From contig CAYQXJ010000005.1 in NCBI GenBank assembly GCA_964421565.1, positions 62,001 to 126,000 on the forward strand: a DNA stretch of 64,000 bases, written 5' to 3'. Below the pieces are notes generated by a model. The model saw only the letters and a list, made by a program, of their open reading frames with translations. It had not been told where the DNA came from and ran no database searches. Shown here piece by piece: positions 51,351 through 58,623 of this stretch (position 1 is its first letter; every line of letters begins with the position of its first letter). The translations under genes were made by a program, and so were the position numbers. The DNA comes from CAYQXJ01 sp964421565 (GTDB taxonomy: Bacteria > Planctomycetota > Brocadiia > SM23-32).

Positions 51351-52346
51351 CTACTCCCACTCGAAGACGCAGGTGAAGTGCCGCTCGGGATGCTCCAGAA
51401 CCTCCCGGAAGGCTTGATCGGCATCCTGCGGCTTCGCCTTGAGGGTGATCAGGTCGGAGACGTCAAGGCCCCTGGCGCCGATCATGCACGCAGCGCCGAC
51501 CAGGTCGCGCGGGTCGGTGTCTCGGCTGTTCACCACCCAGAACTCCTTGCGGAAGATCGTCAACGGGTCGAGCCGTATCGTCTCCGGATAACTGCCCTGC
51601 AGCATGAGCACCGGCATGCGATCATCGCCGCCCCACTGCCGCTCGCGAAGCAGCGCGACACACTGCTCGATCCCTGCCTGCCGGGCGCTTGCCTCGATCG
51701 CCACCTGCGCGCCCTCAGGCCAGACCCCGCGCACGGCCCGTTCGACATCCTCCTCCCGGGCATTGATCGTGAGTAAGGCTCCACCGGCTCGCGAGCGTTC
51801 CAGGCGCCACGGTATGATGTCAGTCGCGATGACACGTCGCCCGAAGGCTGCCTGAATGCGCGCATGGAGCTGGCCGATGAGTCCCTGCCCGACAACGACC
51901 ACTCGGTCGCCGGGTTCGGTCAGAGTGCGGCGTACGCCATGCAGCGCGATACCCGCGACCTTGCTGAACACGTACTCCTGGGCCGGGCGCCGATCATCGA
52001 GTTTCAGTAGTTCCGAAGCCGGCTTCACGCAGCGGGCAACCTGGGCGCCCCAGCACCGCGTGATGCCGACAAGACCCTTTGGTCCGCCGCTGAAGACCAG
52101 ATCGCCCTCCTGAACGTGTCCGGTCTCTCCATAGGTCTCCTCAACAATTCCCAGGGCGCTGTAGCTTGGCACCAGGGGGAAGCTTCCGCCCGTCTGGCCG
52201 CCGAGCAAGGTGCGCGTGTCCGTGCCCGTGCTCAACACCGTGTGCGTGGTCCGGACGACGGCGTCGCCTGGCTCGGGCTCCGGCAACTCCACCTCGCCGA
52301 AGGTGATGGTGTCGGCTTCCGGGAAGATGATCGCCTCTGTCTTCAC
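51351..52346 (-). CDS. Medium-chain dehydrogenase/reductase without the catalytic zinc site
   Basis: 331 aa. The N-terminal part reads VRTTHTVLSTGTDTRTLLGG, the STGT(D/E) pattern of BchC-like and related MDR proteins, instead of the Cys of zinc enzymes; no GHE motif follows. The Rossmann motif is VVVVGQGLIGQLHARI. Proteins of this group often act on sugars or serve as threonine-dehydrogenase-like enzymes in sugar operons. It is convergent with the TIM-barrel gene and divergent from the SH3-protein gene. Confidence 0.75.
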   Translation of the reverse strand: MKTEAIIFPEADTITFGEVELPEPEPGDAVVRTTHTVLSTGTDTRTLLGGQTGGSFPLVPSYSALGIVEETYGETGHVQEGDLVFSGGPKGLVGITRCWGAQVARCVKPASELLKLDDRRPAQEYVFSKVAGIALHGVRRTLTEPGDRVVVVGQGLIGQLHARIQAAFGRRVIATDIIPWRLERSRAGGALLTINAREEDVERAVRGVWPEGAQVAIEASARQAGIEQCVALLRERQWGGDDRMPVLMLQGSYPETIRLDPLTIFRKEFWVVNSRDTDPRDLVGAACMIGARGLDVSDLITLKAKPQDADQAFREVLEHPERHFTCVFEWE

Positions 52347-52421
52347 GCTTTCTCTCCGCTCGGTATTGGTCTCGCCCGCGATTATAGGGGGCGGCGGTGG
52401 GGCGTCAACGGCGCGGGCAGC

Positions 52422-52449
52422 TTGACTTGCGATTGGCCGAATCTACAAT
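52422..52449 (+). promoter_or_regulatory. Promoter of the SH3 protein / M48 peptidase operon
   Basis: TTGACT (52422-52427), 16-nt spacer, TACAAT (52444-52449); AAGGAG precedes the ATG at 52495. Confidence 0.8.
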
Positions 52450-52494
52450 GGGCAGAGCAGGCGGAGCTCGCTCAAATGACTCAAGGAGCGAACA

Positions 52495-52992
52495 ATGCGG
52501 CGCATGTTGCCGATCGCAGTCCTATGGATGCTGACAGCGGTCGTTCCGGCGATGGCAAGCACAATGTACGCCCGGTTCTCGGCCCCCGTGCGTTCCGGCA
52601 CTGCATTCTCGGCCACGACCCTCGGCATGCTGCAGCAGGGGGAAGCCATTCAGGTGGTCGGCCGTGAGAACAGCTATTACCGCGTCAGCTACCGCGACCA
52701 AGCCGGCTATGTGTACTTCAACAAACTGACCGCGCAGAAACCTCAGGATGTTGCCGCCCTGCTCGGCGGCTCTGGCGTGTCAGACGGCATTCAGCTTACG
52801 GAACTGGAAGCCGGTGGAGCGTTACGTGGTCTGTCGCCCATGGCGGAGAAGTACGCAGCCTCCGGAGAGGTCCCCGGATGGGCTGTTCAGGCTGTCGAGG
52901 ATATGCAGGGCCGGCACATTGACATGTCCGACCTGGAGGCGTTCCAGCGCGAGGGCGGTCTGGGAGAGTACGCCGGAGAGGAGTTACGATGA
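52495..52992 (+). CDS. Secreted bacterial SH3-domain protein
   Basis: 165 aa. Signal peptide at 1-21 (cleavage after AMA), then an SH3_3-type domain (about 25-85): YARFSAPVRSGTAFSATTLGMLQQGEAIQVVG and SYYRVSYRDQAGYVYFNKL, with the usual VRSGPS-like loop and a G-Y-V close. The remainder (about 90-165) is helical and acidic. It overlaps the M48 gene by 4 nt (ATGA), so the two are probably one envelope module. Bacterial SH3 domains bind peptidoglycan or other wall polymers. Confidence 0.8.
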   Translation: MRRMLPIAVLWMLTAVVPAMASTMYARFSAPVRSGTAFSATTLGMLQQGEAIQVVGRENSYYRVSYRDQAGYVYFNKLTAQKPQDVAALLGGSGVSDGIQLTELEAGGALRGLSPMAEKYAASGEVPGWAVQAVEDMQGRHIDMSDLEAFQREGGLGEYAGEELR

Positions 52993-53885
52993 GGGCCAAG
53001 GCCATCCTCTGTACCTTGCTGATCGTCGCCCTCGTGACGGGCGCCGGATGCGAGAGCATGCGCCAGACTTTTGAGCTTGCGACGGACATCGTTGAGCAGA
53101 ATCCTGAGCTTATCCAAGACGAAGAGGACCGTCAGAAGTGGCTCGCCGGCGCTTCGGCCGTGAAGGCCTGGACCGGCAAGATCGACGTGCCCGAGGAAGT
53201 CGCCATGGGCCAAAGCCTGGCTGTGCGAACCTTCGCAGGCTATGGGCCGCCTCACTCGGATGCCGAGCTACAGGAATACGTCGCCAGCATCGGCGAGCTG
53301 GTGGGACTGCAGAGCGAGCGCCCCTCGCTGCCGTATTCGTTCGCCGTCGTTACTTCCGATGCGCCGAATGCACTCGCCCTGCCCGGCGGCTACGTTTTTG
53401 TGTCCACAGGGCTGCTCAGGATGCTCGAATCCGAGAGTGAACTGGCGGCAATCCTCGGCCACGAGATCGCCCACGTGGCCCAGAAACACGGTGTTGAGAT
53501 CGTCGGGCGTGACCGCAGGATCGCCCGGCTGGTCGACTTTGGCGCCCTGCTCGAGGAGGAAGTGGCGGAGTACCGTGAGTTCATCGATCGCGTGTACGAG
53601 AAGCTGACAACCGAGGGATACGACCGGCGCTACGAAGTGCTGGCTGACGAGGCCGGTACACGCTACGCGTGGCGGGCGGGCTACCACCCGGAGGGATTGT
53701 TGCCCTTCCTGCAAGCCGACCTCGCCTCACCTGAGAAGCTTGCTTTCGAAACATACAAAACGCATCCCGATCCTGCGGAGCGCATCGCGGCTGTGCGCGG
53801 CGTACTTGCCGGCCTACCGCACTACGGGAACATGCCACGGCTGGCCGACCGGTACAAGAGGGAAGTGCTGAGCAAGCTCCGTTGA
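52989..53885 (+). CDS. Lipoprotein zinc metallopeptidase, M48 family
   Basis: 298 aa. Lipoprotein signal with lipobox VTGAGC (lipidated Cys21). Catalytic HEIAH at 158-162 (ILGHEIAHVAQKHG) and a third ligand Glu near 216 (YEVLADEAGTRYAWRAGY). LPGGYVFVSTGLL is the conserved M48/BepA-YcaL core. Such proteins degrade misassembled outer-membrane or periplasmic proteins in E. coli. The TPR domain of BepA is absent. Translation is coupled (ATGA) to the SH3 protein, hinting at a wall-associated quality-control unit. Confidence 0.9.
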   Translation: MRAKAILCTLLIVALVTGAGCESMRQTFELATDIVEQNPELIQDEEDRQKWLAGASAVKAWTGKIDVPEEVAMGQSLAVRTFAGYGPPHSDAELQEYVASIGELVGLQSERPSLPYSFAVVTSDAPNALALPGGYVFVSTGLLRMLESESELAAILGHEIAHVAQKHGVEIVGRDRRIARLVDFGALLEEEVAEYREFIDRVYEKLTTEGYDRRYEVLADEAGTRYAWRAGYHPEGLLPFLQADLASPEKLAFETYKTHPDPAERIAAVRGVLAGLPHYGNMPRLADRYKREVLSKLR

Positions 53886-53889
53886 GGCC

Positions 53890-54456
53890 ATGCGTGATGC
53901 CCCTGACATCCACCGCCTTGCTCCGCCCCTGAGTTCGGCCGACGTGCGGCATCTGCGTGTTGGCGACCGAGTTCTGATCACGGGCATCCTCTATTCTGCT
54001 CGCGATGCCGCCCACCGCAGGATGGTGGAGGCCCTCCAGCGCGGCGCTGACCTGCCCTTCGAGCCGACTGGCCAGATCATCTACTACATGGGACCGTCGC
54101 CAGCCCCGCCGCGACGACCTATCGGCGCCGCCGGGCCGACGACGAGCTGCCGCATGGACGCCTACGCGCCCGCGCTCTACGCCGCCGGCATCAAGGCCAC
54201 TATCGGCAAGGGCGCGCGTTCGCAGCGTGTCATCGACACCCTTGTCGAGCAAGAAGCCGTCTACCTGGCCGCCGTCGGCGGTGCCGGGGCGCTGCTTAGC
54301 CGGTGCATCAAACAGGCTGACGTAGTCGCCTACCCCGAGCTGGGGCCGGAGGCCGTGCGCAGGCTGACCGTCGAGGACTTTCCCACCGTCGTGGTCAACG
54401 ACACCCGGGGCGAGGACCTATACCGGATCGCGCTTGAGCGCGCCGAGGAGCGCTGA
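53890..54456 (+). CDS. Class I fumarate hydratase / tartrate dehydratase beta subunit
   Basis: 188 aa. The beta-subunit fold with LRVGDRVLITGILYSARDAAH and GPTTSCRMDAYAP, the substrate-binding region of the class I C-terminal domain. In two-subunit enzymes the alpha subunit carries the 4Fe-4S cluster; no alpha gene is in this window. It starts 4 nt after the M48 gene and 2 nt before nth, so transcription is shared though the functions differ. Whether a partner is encoded elsewhere cannot be seen. Confidence 0.88.
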   Translation: MRDAPDIHRLAPPLSSADVRHLRVGDRVLITGILYSARDAAHRRMVEALQRGADLPFEPTGQIIYYMGPSPAPPRRPIGAAGPTTSCRMDAYAPALYAAGIKATIGKGARSQRVIDTLVEQEAVYLAAVGGAGALLSRCIKQADVVAYPELGPEAVRRLTVEDFPTVVVNDTRGEDLYRIALERAEER

Positions 54457-54458
54457 AC

Positions 54459-55145
54459 TTGGCTGAAATGCCCCACGAGATGTCGCCGCCGGAGAAGATT
54501 GGCCCAGTACTGGACGCGCTGCGCGATAGGTACGGACCGAAGAGGCGAAGCGAGCCACGTGACCCTCTCGACGTGCTCGTGCGAGGTGTTCTCTCACAGA
54601 ACACCAGCGACACGAACAGCGGACGAGCGTGGCATTCGCTGATGGATGCCTTCGAAGACTGGGAGACGATGGCCCAGGCGGAGCCCGAGGAGATAGCCGA
54701 GGCGATCAGGAGTGGTGGCCTCGCCGATCAGAAAGCAGCCACAATCACGGCTGTACTGGACTGGCTGGGGGAACGGGGCGATTACTCGCTGGAGTTCCTG
54801 CACGAACTCGGCAACCGCGAGGCGGAGAGGAAGCTGACAAGCATCAAGGGGATTGGGGTCAAGACGGCACGTTTGGTCTTGTTGTTCGGACTGCAGAGGC
54901 CGGTCTTCGTGGTCGACACGCATGTGCACCGCGTGAGCCGGAGGCTTGGGCTGATTCCCGACAAATCCTCGCGCACGAAGGCTCACGATCTTCTGGAGGG
55001 CATCGTGCCGGACAGCCGGAAGTACTGCGGCCATCTGAACATGATCCAGCACGGACGGCGCACGTGTCGTTCGCAGAACCCGCTATGCGGGGGATGCTGC
55101 GTGCGCGACTGGTGCGTGTACGTACGCGAACCTCTGGGGGACTGA
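54459..55145 (+). CDS. nth: Endonuclease III (DNA glycosylase/AP lyase)
   Basis: 228 aa. Removes oxidised pyrimidines. The helix-hairpin-helix SIKGIGVKTARL carries the catalytic Lys, VVDTHVHRVSRR the catalytic Asp, and the C-terminal 4Fe-4S cluster has the CX6CX2CX5C spacing (CRSQNPLCGGCCVRDWC). The TTG start at 54459 is 2 nt after the previous stop; ATG 54468 is an alternative three codons on. The stop codon lies in the left arm of a stem-loop at 55139-55170. Confidence 0.93.
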   Translation: MAEMPHEMSPPEKIGPVLDALRDRYGPKRRSEPRDPLDVLVRGVLSQNTSDTNSGRAWHSLMDAFEDWETMAQAEPEEIAEAIRSGGLADQKAATITAVLDWLGERGDYSLEFLHELGNREAERKLTSIKGIGVKTARLVLLFGLQRPVFVVDTHVHRVSRRLGLIPDKSSRTKAHDLLEGIVPDSRKYCGHLNMIQHGRRTCRSQNPLCGGCCVRDWCVYVREPLGD

Positions 55146-55170
55146 CACCCATCCACGGGCCCGTCAGTCC
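55139..55170. terminator. Bidirectional stem-loop carrying the stop codons of two convergent genes
   Basis: GGACTGAC (55139-55146) and its exact complement GTCAGTCC (55163-55170) with a 16-nt loop. The nth TGA lies in the left arm; the right arm, read on the minus strand, gives GGACTGAC with a TGA at 55164-55166, a likely stop for the coiled-coil gene. It is a shared stem between convergent genes. Confidence 0.6.
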
Positions 55171-56082
55171 TCGCTGGTACGATCAGCCGCGCGCCGNNNN
55201 NNNNNNNNNNNNNNNNNNNNNNNNNNNNNNNNNNNNNNNNNNNNNNNNNNNNNNNNNNNNNNNNNNNNNNNNNNNNNNNNNNNNNNNNNNNNNNNNCGCG
55301 CGCCGTAGGTCATAGAACACATGATGCGTGACGAATATGCGGTCCAGGTGGGCCAGCTCCTCCACCTCGTCTTCCAGGTAGTCCATCTGCCGTGCCAGCA
55401 GAGCCAGATCGCGCGACATCCCGCGCGCCTCCGCACTGAGCTGTGCCAGTTCGCTGGTGAGTCGCTGCATGAGCTGCTGCTGATCAGCCAGTTGCTGCTG
55501 GACTCGCTCCAGGGACGCAAGCTTCCGCTCTGCTAACTCCCTCCCCAGTCGCGCCGCCTCGGTTTCCGCCTCGGCTCTCGCCAGCTCGTCACGGCGCAGC
55601 TTCTCCTGCTGCCATGCCTCCCTCTCGGCTTCGAGCCGGGCCACCTTTTCTTCCAGGCGTTCCTGCGCTCCGGGTGTCGGTGCCCTGTCGTGCGCCTCGG
55701 CGTACGCACGGCGGGCGCGGGCAAAAAGCGACGGTGCGTCGGGCGAGTCCCACATTCGCTCGGCGTAGTGGTCACCTACCTGCTCCAGGTAATCGTGCGC
55801 CGGCACCGTGAAGCGCCGCACGTCTTGGACACTCTCCTTGCTGTACCCTATCGTGCCCGCCCCGGGCGCCTCGACGCGGAGGGCGTCGTCCGATTCCGCC
55901 ATGAGCCGCCCGCGCACAGTGCGACCGCTCAACTGAAGTTCGACCACGGGCACGTGGTCCGGCAGGTGGCGCTCGCTGCTGAAAAGTCTCACTACGTCAG
56001 GTGTAGACTCTTCCTGTGCATCGATAATCGGGGCTAACGCCACCAGCGCAACGATGCCAGCAACGGCGATTCGGGATCCCAT
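55164..56082 (-). CDS. Secreted coiled-coil protein interrupted by an assembly gap
   Basis: Signal peptide at about 1-22 (cleavage after IDA); residues 30-110 are a small beta domain (VPVVELQLSGRTVRGRL, then TIGYSKESVQDVRRF); residues about 125-245 are a coiled coil with repeated Glu/Arg/Leu/Gln heptads. Sequence is known from 55297 to 56082 (262 codons). The 100-N gap hides the next part; beyond it one frame ends RAADRTSED with a stop at 55164, the other ARG with a stop at 55183. The stem-loop at 55139-55170 favours 55164. Gap size is arbitrary, so the true length is unknown. No family recognised. Confidence 0.65.
55197..55296. other. Assembly gap (100 N)
   Basis: A run of exactly 100 N, the usual placeholder for a scaffold join. 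The known sequence on both sides carries the same GCGCGCCG (55189-55196 and 55298-55305), so a collapsed or duplicated repeat may be hidden. Confidence 0.95.
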
Positions 56083-56128
56083 GGGACTGCCTCCCTTCCC
56101 CCCTTGTTCATCGGATTACGTGCCTCCC

Positions 56129-56137
56129 ATTATAGCA
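56129..56137 (-). promoter_or_regulatory. Extended -10 promoter of the secreted coiled-coil gene
   Basis: Minus strand TGCTATAAT: a perfect TATAAT (56129-56134) preceded by TG one base away, the extended -10 form. No good -35 is seen. Leader about 40 nt; GGGAGG-type ribosome site before ATG 56082. Confidence 0.65.
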
Positions 56138-56155
56138 TACGGGTTGCGTGCCGGC

Positions 56156-56328
56156 TCATGCAGCCTCGGCGACGAAGATCATCTGCGGTGACTCGTCGGC
56201 GTAGGGGATCGGTCGAAGTTACCCTATACCCGCACCATACTCAGGCCTGCACGGGCCAGGAGATGCTCCATCTCGCACCGATAGAAGTAGCGGAAAGTAA
56301 AGGCGGGCAAATACTTATAAAGCTCGGC
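56156..56328 (-). pseudogene. C-terminal relic of a class I SAM-dependent methyltransferase
   Basis: Minus strand. One frame reads LPAFTFRYFYRCEMEHLL then ARAGLSMVRV and hits TAG at 56224. In the same frame GNFDRS follows; a one-base shift then gives PYADESPQMIFVAEAA and a normal stop at 56156. Joined, V-x-GNFDRSPYADESPQMIFVA is the standard C-terminus of a methyltransferase family (RxEMEHLLxRAGF...VYGxFDRSPYxxxSPxMIFVA). A stop codon where Tyr is expected plus a frameshift mean it is inactive, and the SAM-binding N-terminal part is gone. Confidence 0.65.
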
Positions 56329-56383
56329 CAGCCATGCTTGATCGGCATACACGCCGGCACAAGACATCTCACCTATTACCCGA

Positions 56384-56668
56384 TCATCCGAGCGCGAGCT
56401 CGTACACCCCATCTGCTTTGGTAACGCGGATGCACTGCCCCGCCCGCAGGCCCGCCCATCGGATTCGATAGTGCTGGTGGGGTTTATCGGCTCCCCGGCA
56501 CGTGCAATCCACGGCCTCGAGCGCGACGCTCTGTCGCTTGCCGGCGTGGACGAGTGGGAAGCTCTCGCCGACAGCCGGGAAGACGCCAAGCCCATCCTTA
56601 GTCACCATGATGAACCCCTCGCGCGCCTCTGTTGCCGAGACTTTCCGCTCGTAGCTTGTCTCTGCCAC
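56384..56668 (-). CDS. Small conserved-looking protein of unknown function
   Basis: 94 aa from GTG 56668 (GAAGGG upstream). Sequence is compositionally protein-like: YERKVSATEAREGFIMVTKD, GKRQSVALEAVDCTCRGADK and RAGQCIRVTKADGVYELALG. The CTCRG...PHQHYRIR segment pairs Cys and His residues that could bind a metal. No signal peptide or membrane helix. I do not recognise a named family. It lies between the methyltransferase relic and a convergently unrelated gene; no operon partner is evident. Confidence 0.6.
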   Translation of the reverse strand: MAETSYERKVSATEAREGFIMVTKDGLGVFPAVGESFPLVHAGKRQSVALEAVDCTCRGADKPHQHYRIRWAGLRAGQCIRVTKADGVYELALG

Positions 56669-56767
56669 CTGGCGTACCCTTCAGGAAGATGACCAAGTCC
56701 GTTAGCGCTATCGCGGCGCGGGCAAGCGGCCACGCGCTGCGACGGACGCGCCGTGCTTCGCTCCGCT

Positions 56768-57238
56768 TCACTCGGACTCTCGCCTTGCGGTTTGCTTCAG
56801 TGCGGAGTTGATCTTACCGGCGAGGTCGCGAGAGAGCTGGTTCAAGTCTTCACCGAAGGAAGGCTCGCGGAGCATCTCGGTGCAGGCGCCCGCAAGCACC
56901 AGGTTAACGCCCCGGTCCTGGCTCTCGCGGAAGTCTGTGCGGAGTCCCACTATCGGTATGCCCCTCTCGTAAGCAACGCCGACCTCCAGCGCCGTGCCGC
57001 TGTCCACGTCCGGGCCGTCGAGAACGGCCACGACCACGTCCGCCTCGTGCACTGCCTCTACGCAGGCCTTGAAGATGCGGGCAAAGTGCTGCGGAACGTT
57101 ATAGGACGCACCGACCTTGAAGTCTTGTGGAAGGATGACATGGGCGCCGGCGATGCGCTGCTCCAGGGCTTCAGCCAACCGACGGTTCCAGCGCCTTTCA
57201 GCCTGGGTGAACAGCGGTCCCGAGAGGTATATTCGCAT
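56768..57238 (-). CDS. Nucleoside 2-deoxyribosyltransferase-like protein
   Basis: 156 aa from ATG 57238 with GGAGGG upstream; the earlier ATG adds 10 residues. RIYLSGPLFTQAERRW at the N-terminus and DGPDVDSGTALEVGVAYERG, with the catalytic Glu of the family (DSGTxxEvGxAY), match the nucleoside 2-deoxyribosyltransferase/DNPH1 group. It may hydrolyse or exchange nucleoside bases in salvage. Translation start follows the nnrE stop within 2 nt, so it is co-transcribed with nnrE. Confidence 0.85.
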   Translation of the reverse strand: MRIYLSGPLFTQAERRWNRRLAEALEQRIAGAHVILPQDFKVGASYNVPQHFARIFKACVEAVHEADVVVAVLDGPDVDSGTALEVGVAYERGIPIVGLRTDFRESQDRGVNLVLAGACTEMLREPSFGEDLNQLSRDLAGKINSALKQTARRESE

Positions 57239-57239
57239 T

Positions 57240-57956
57240 TTAGCCCTCCTCCGCCTGCCATTCGGCAAGCTTATGCTCGATCGCTGTCCGCGGAATGCTT
57301 ATCTCCGCCACCTCCACTTCCCCGGTATAGTCGGCGGCGCCCGGTTGCCTGAAGCCCCGCTTCGAGAACACGAAGGTCACGGTTCGCGTCGCGCGCACGG
57401 CCGCGCCGAGGGGCTCTCCGGTGTCGCAGTCGAGGCCGGAGGGAACGTCTACAGCGAGGACGGGGCTGGTGCAGCGGTTGAGGGCCTTGATCGCCGAGCC
57501 ATAGGGTTCTCGCAGCTCACCAGTAACTCCCGTGCCAAGCAAAGCGTCGATCAGCAGATCGTCGCCGGCGTGGGCTTCCACAGCCGTCACGGTGGTTCCG
57601 GAATCCTGGGCCTCGGTAACGGGAATACCCATATTGTGGGCGATGCGGGCATTCATCGCGGCCTCGCCATCGTCCCGAAGCACTTCGCCCAGCGGCGCGA
57701 GCAACACAATGTGCACCTCGGCGCCCCAGTTCACCAGGTGGCGCGCAACGACGAAGCCGTCGCCGCCATTGTTGCCGCGTCCGCAGAAAACGGCAACTGT
57801 TCTGCCCTCGGCGGCCCCGAGCATTCGCTCGGCCGCGCGCGCGCACCAGCGACCTGCATTCTCCATCAGGATGAGGCCGTCCATACCGTATTGCTCAATG
57901 GCTATACGGTCGAGTTCACGCACCTGCTCTCGCGTTGCTGCGTAATCGATTCTCAT
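57240..57956 (-). CDS. nnrE: NAD(P)H-hydrate epimerase (YjeF N-terminal domain)
   Basis: 238 aa. Repairs damaged NAD(P)HX by interconverting its epimers. The single YjeF_N domain shows GLILMENAGR, CGRGNNGGDGFVVARHL (substrate/K+ loop), LLIDALLGTGVTGEL with the catalytic Asp, and AVDVPSGLDCDTGEPLG. The kinase-like NnrD dehydratase domain often fused to it is absent and not in the window. Co-directional with the deoxyribosyltransferase-like gene 1 nt downstream. Confidence 0.92.
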   Translation of the reverse strand: MRIDYAATREQVRELDRIAIEQYGMDGLILMENAGRWCARAAERMLGAAEGRTVAVFCGRGNNGGDGFVVARHLVNWGAEVHIVLLAPLGEVLRDDGEAAMNARIAHNMGIPVTEAQDSGTTVTAVEAHAGDDLLIDALLGTGVTGELREPYGSAIKALNRCTSPVLAVDVPSGLDCDTGEPLGAAVRATRTVTFVFSKRGFRQPGAADYTGEVEVAEISIPRTAIEHKLAEWQAEEG

Positions 57957-57984
57957 GGCGGTGCCGGCCTATAGAGTCGGCTGC

Positions 57985-58593
57985 TCAGAGCATGCTGGCG
58001 AGCACGGCAGATTCGGAGACATCGCCCCGCAATCCGGCTACGAGCGCTCCCGCCTGCTCAAGTATGGCCTCCACCTGTCGCGCTACCGCGTCCAGCCTGT
58101 CCCGCACGGCGGCGACGTTCTGGCTTTCGTGCTCGGAGACCCGCGCGCGCTCCATTTGGTCTCGAGCGGTGCGATGCTCCTGGAAGGCGTCGTCCAACTC
58201 CTTCCTCAGATCAGCCATTCCAGCGGCTGCTTCCTCCAACTCAAGACGGCCTCGCTCGAACTCACGCAGTGTGACCTGTTCCTCGTTATGCTGTTGGCAG
58301 ATAAGCTCAGACATCCCGGCGAGCGCCCGCACATGGTCATTCCACCTCATCTGGGCGTTCAGCACGAAGCCCTCGGCCGCTTGCTGGCGGCCTTCAGCGT
58401 AACCGAGAGGAGGGCGCGCCGGGTAGAGCAGGCCTCTCCACAGGTCCTTAAACTGCTCGCAGGACACCGGATCGCGCCAAACAAAGCGGCTCGAATGTTC
58501 ACTCACCCTCAAGCGCAACTGACCACCATGGCAGCCCGCGAGGCAGAGAACGAGACAGAACATACATCTCAGCGCTGCGACACTCTTCGACAC
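57985..58593 (-). CDS. Putative lipoprotein with coiled-coil region, unknown function
   Basis: 202 aa from GTG 58593, with GGAG about 7 nt upstream. A lipoprotein signal ends VLCLAGC (lipobox, Cys about 21). Residues about 70-185 are a helical coiled coil (FERGRLELEEAAAGMADL, RDQMERARVSEHESQNVAAV). No catalytic motif. It lies 30 nt after pilT and 28 nt before nnrE on the same strand, so it may belong to the pilT operon as an envelope accessory protein. Function unknown. Confidence 0.65.
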   Translation of the reverse strand: MSKSVAALRCMFCLVLCLAGCHGGQLRLRVSEHSSRFVWRDPVSCEQFKDLWRGLLYPARPPLGYAEGRQQAAEGFVLNAQMRWNDHVRALAGMSELICQQHNEEQVTLREFERGRLELEEAAAGMADLRKELDDAFQEHRTARDQMERARVSEHESQNVAAVRDRLDAVARQVEAILEQAGALVAGLRGDVSESAVLASML

Positions 58594-58623
58594 CGAGATC
58601 TCCGGTGGGTCGGGTCAGACCGA

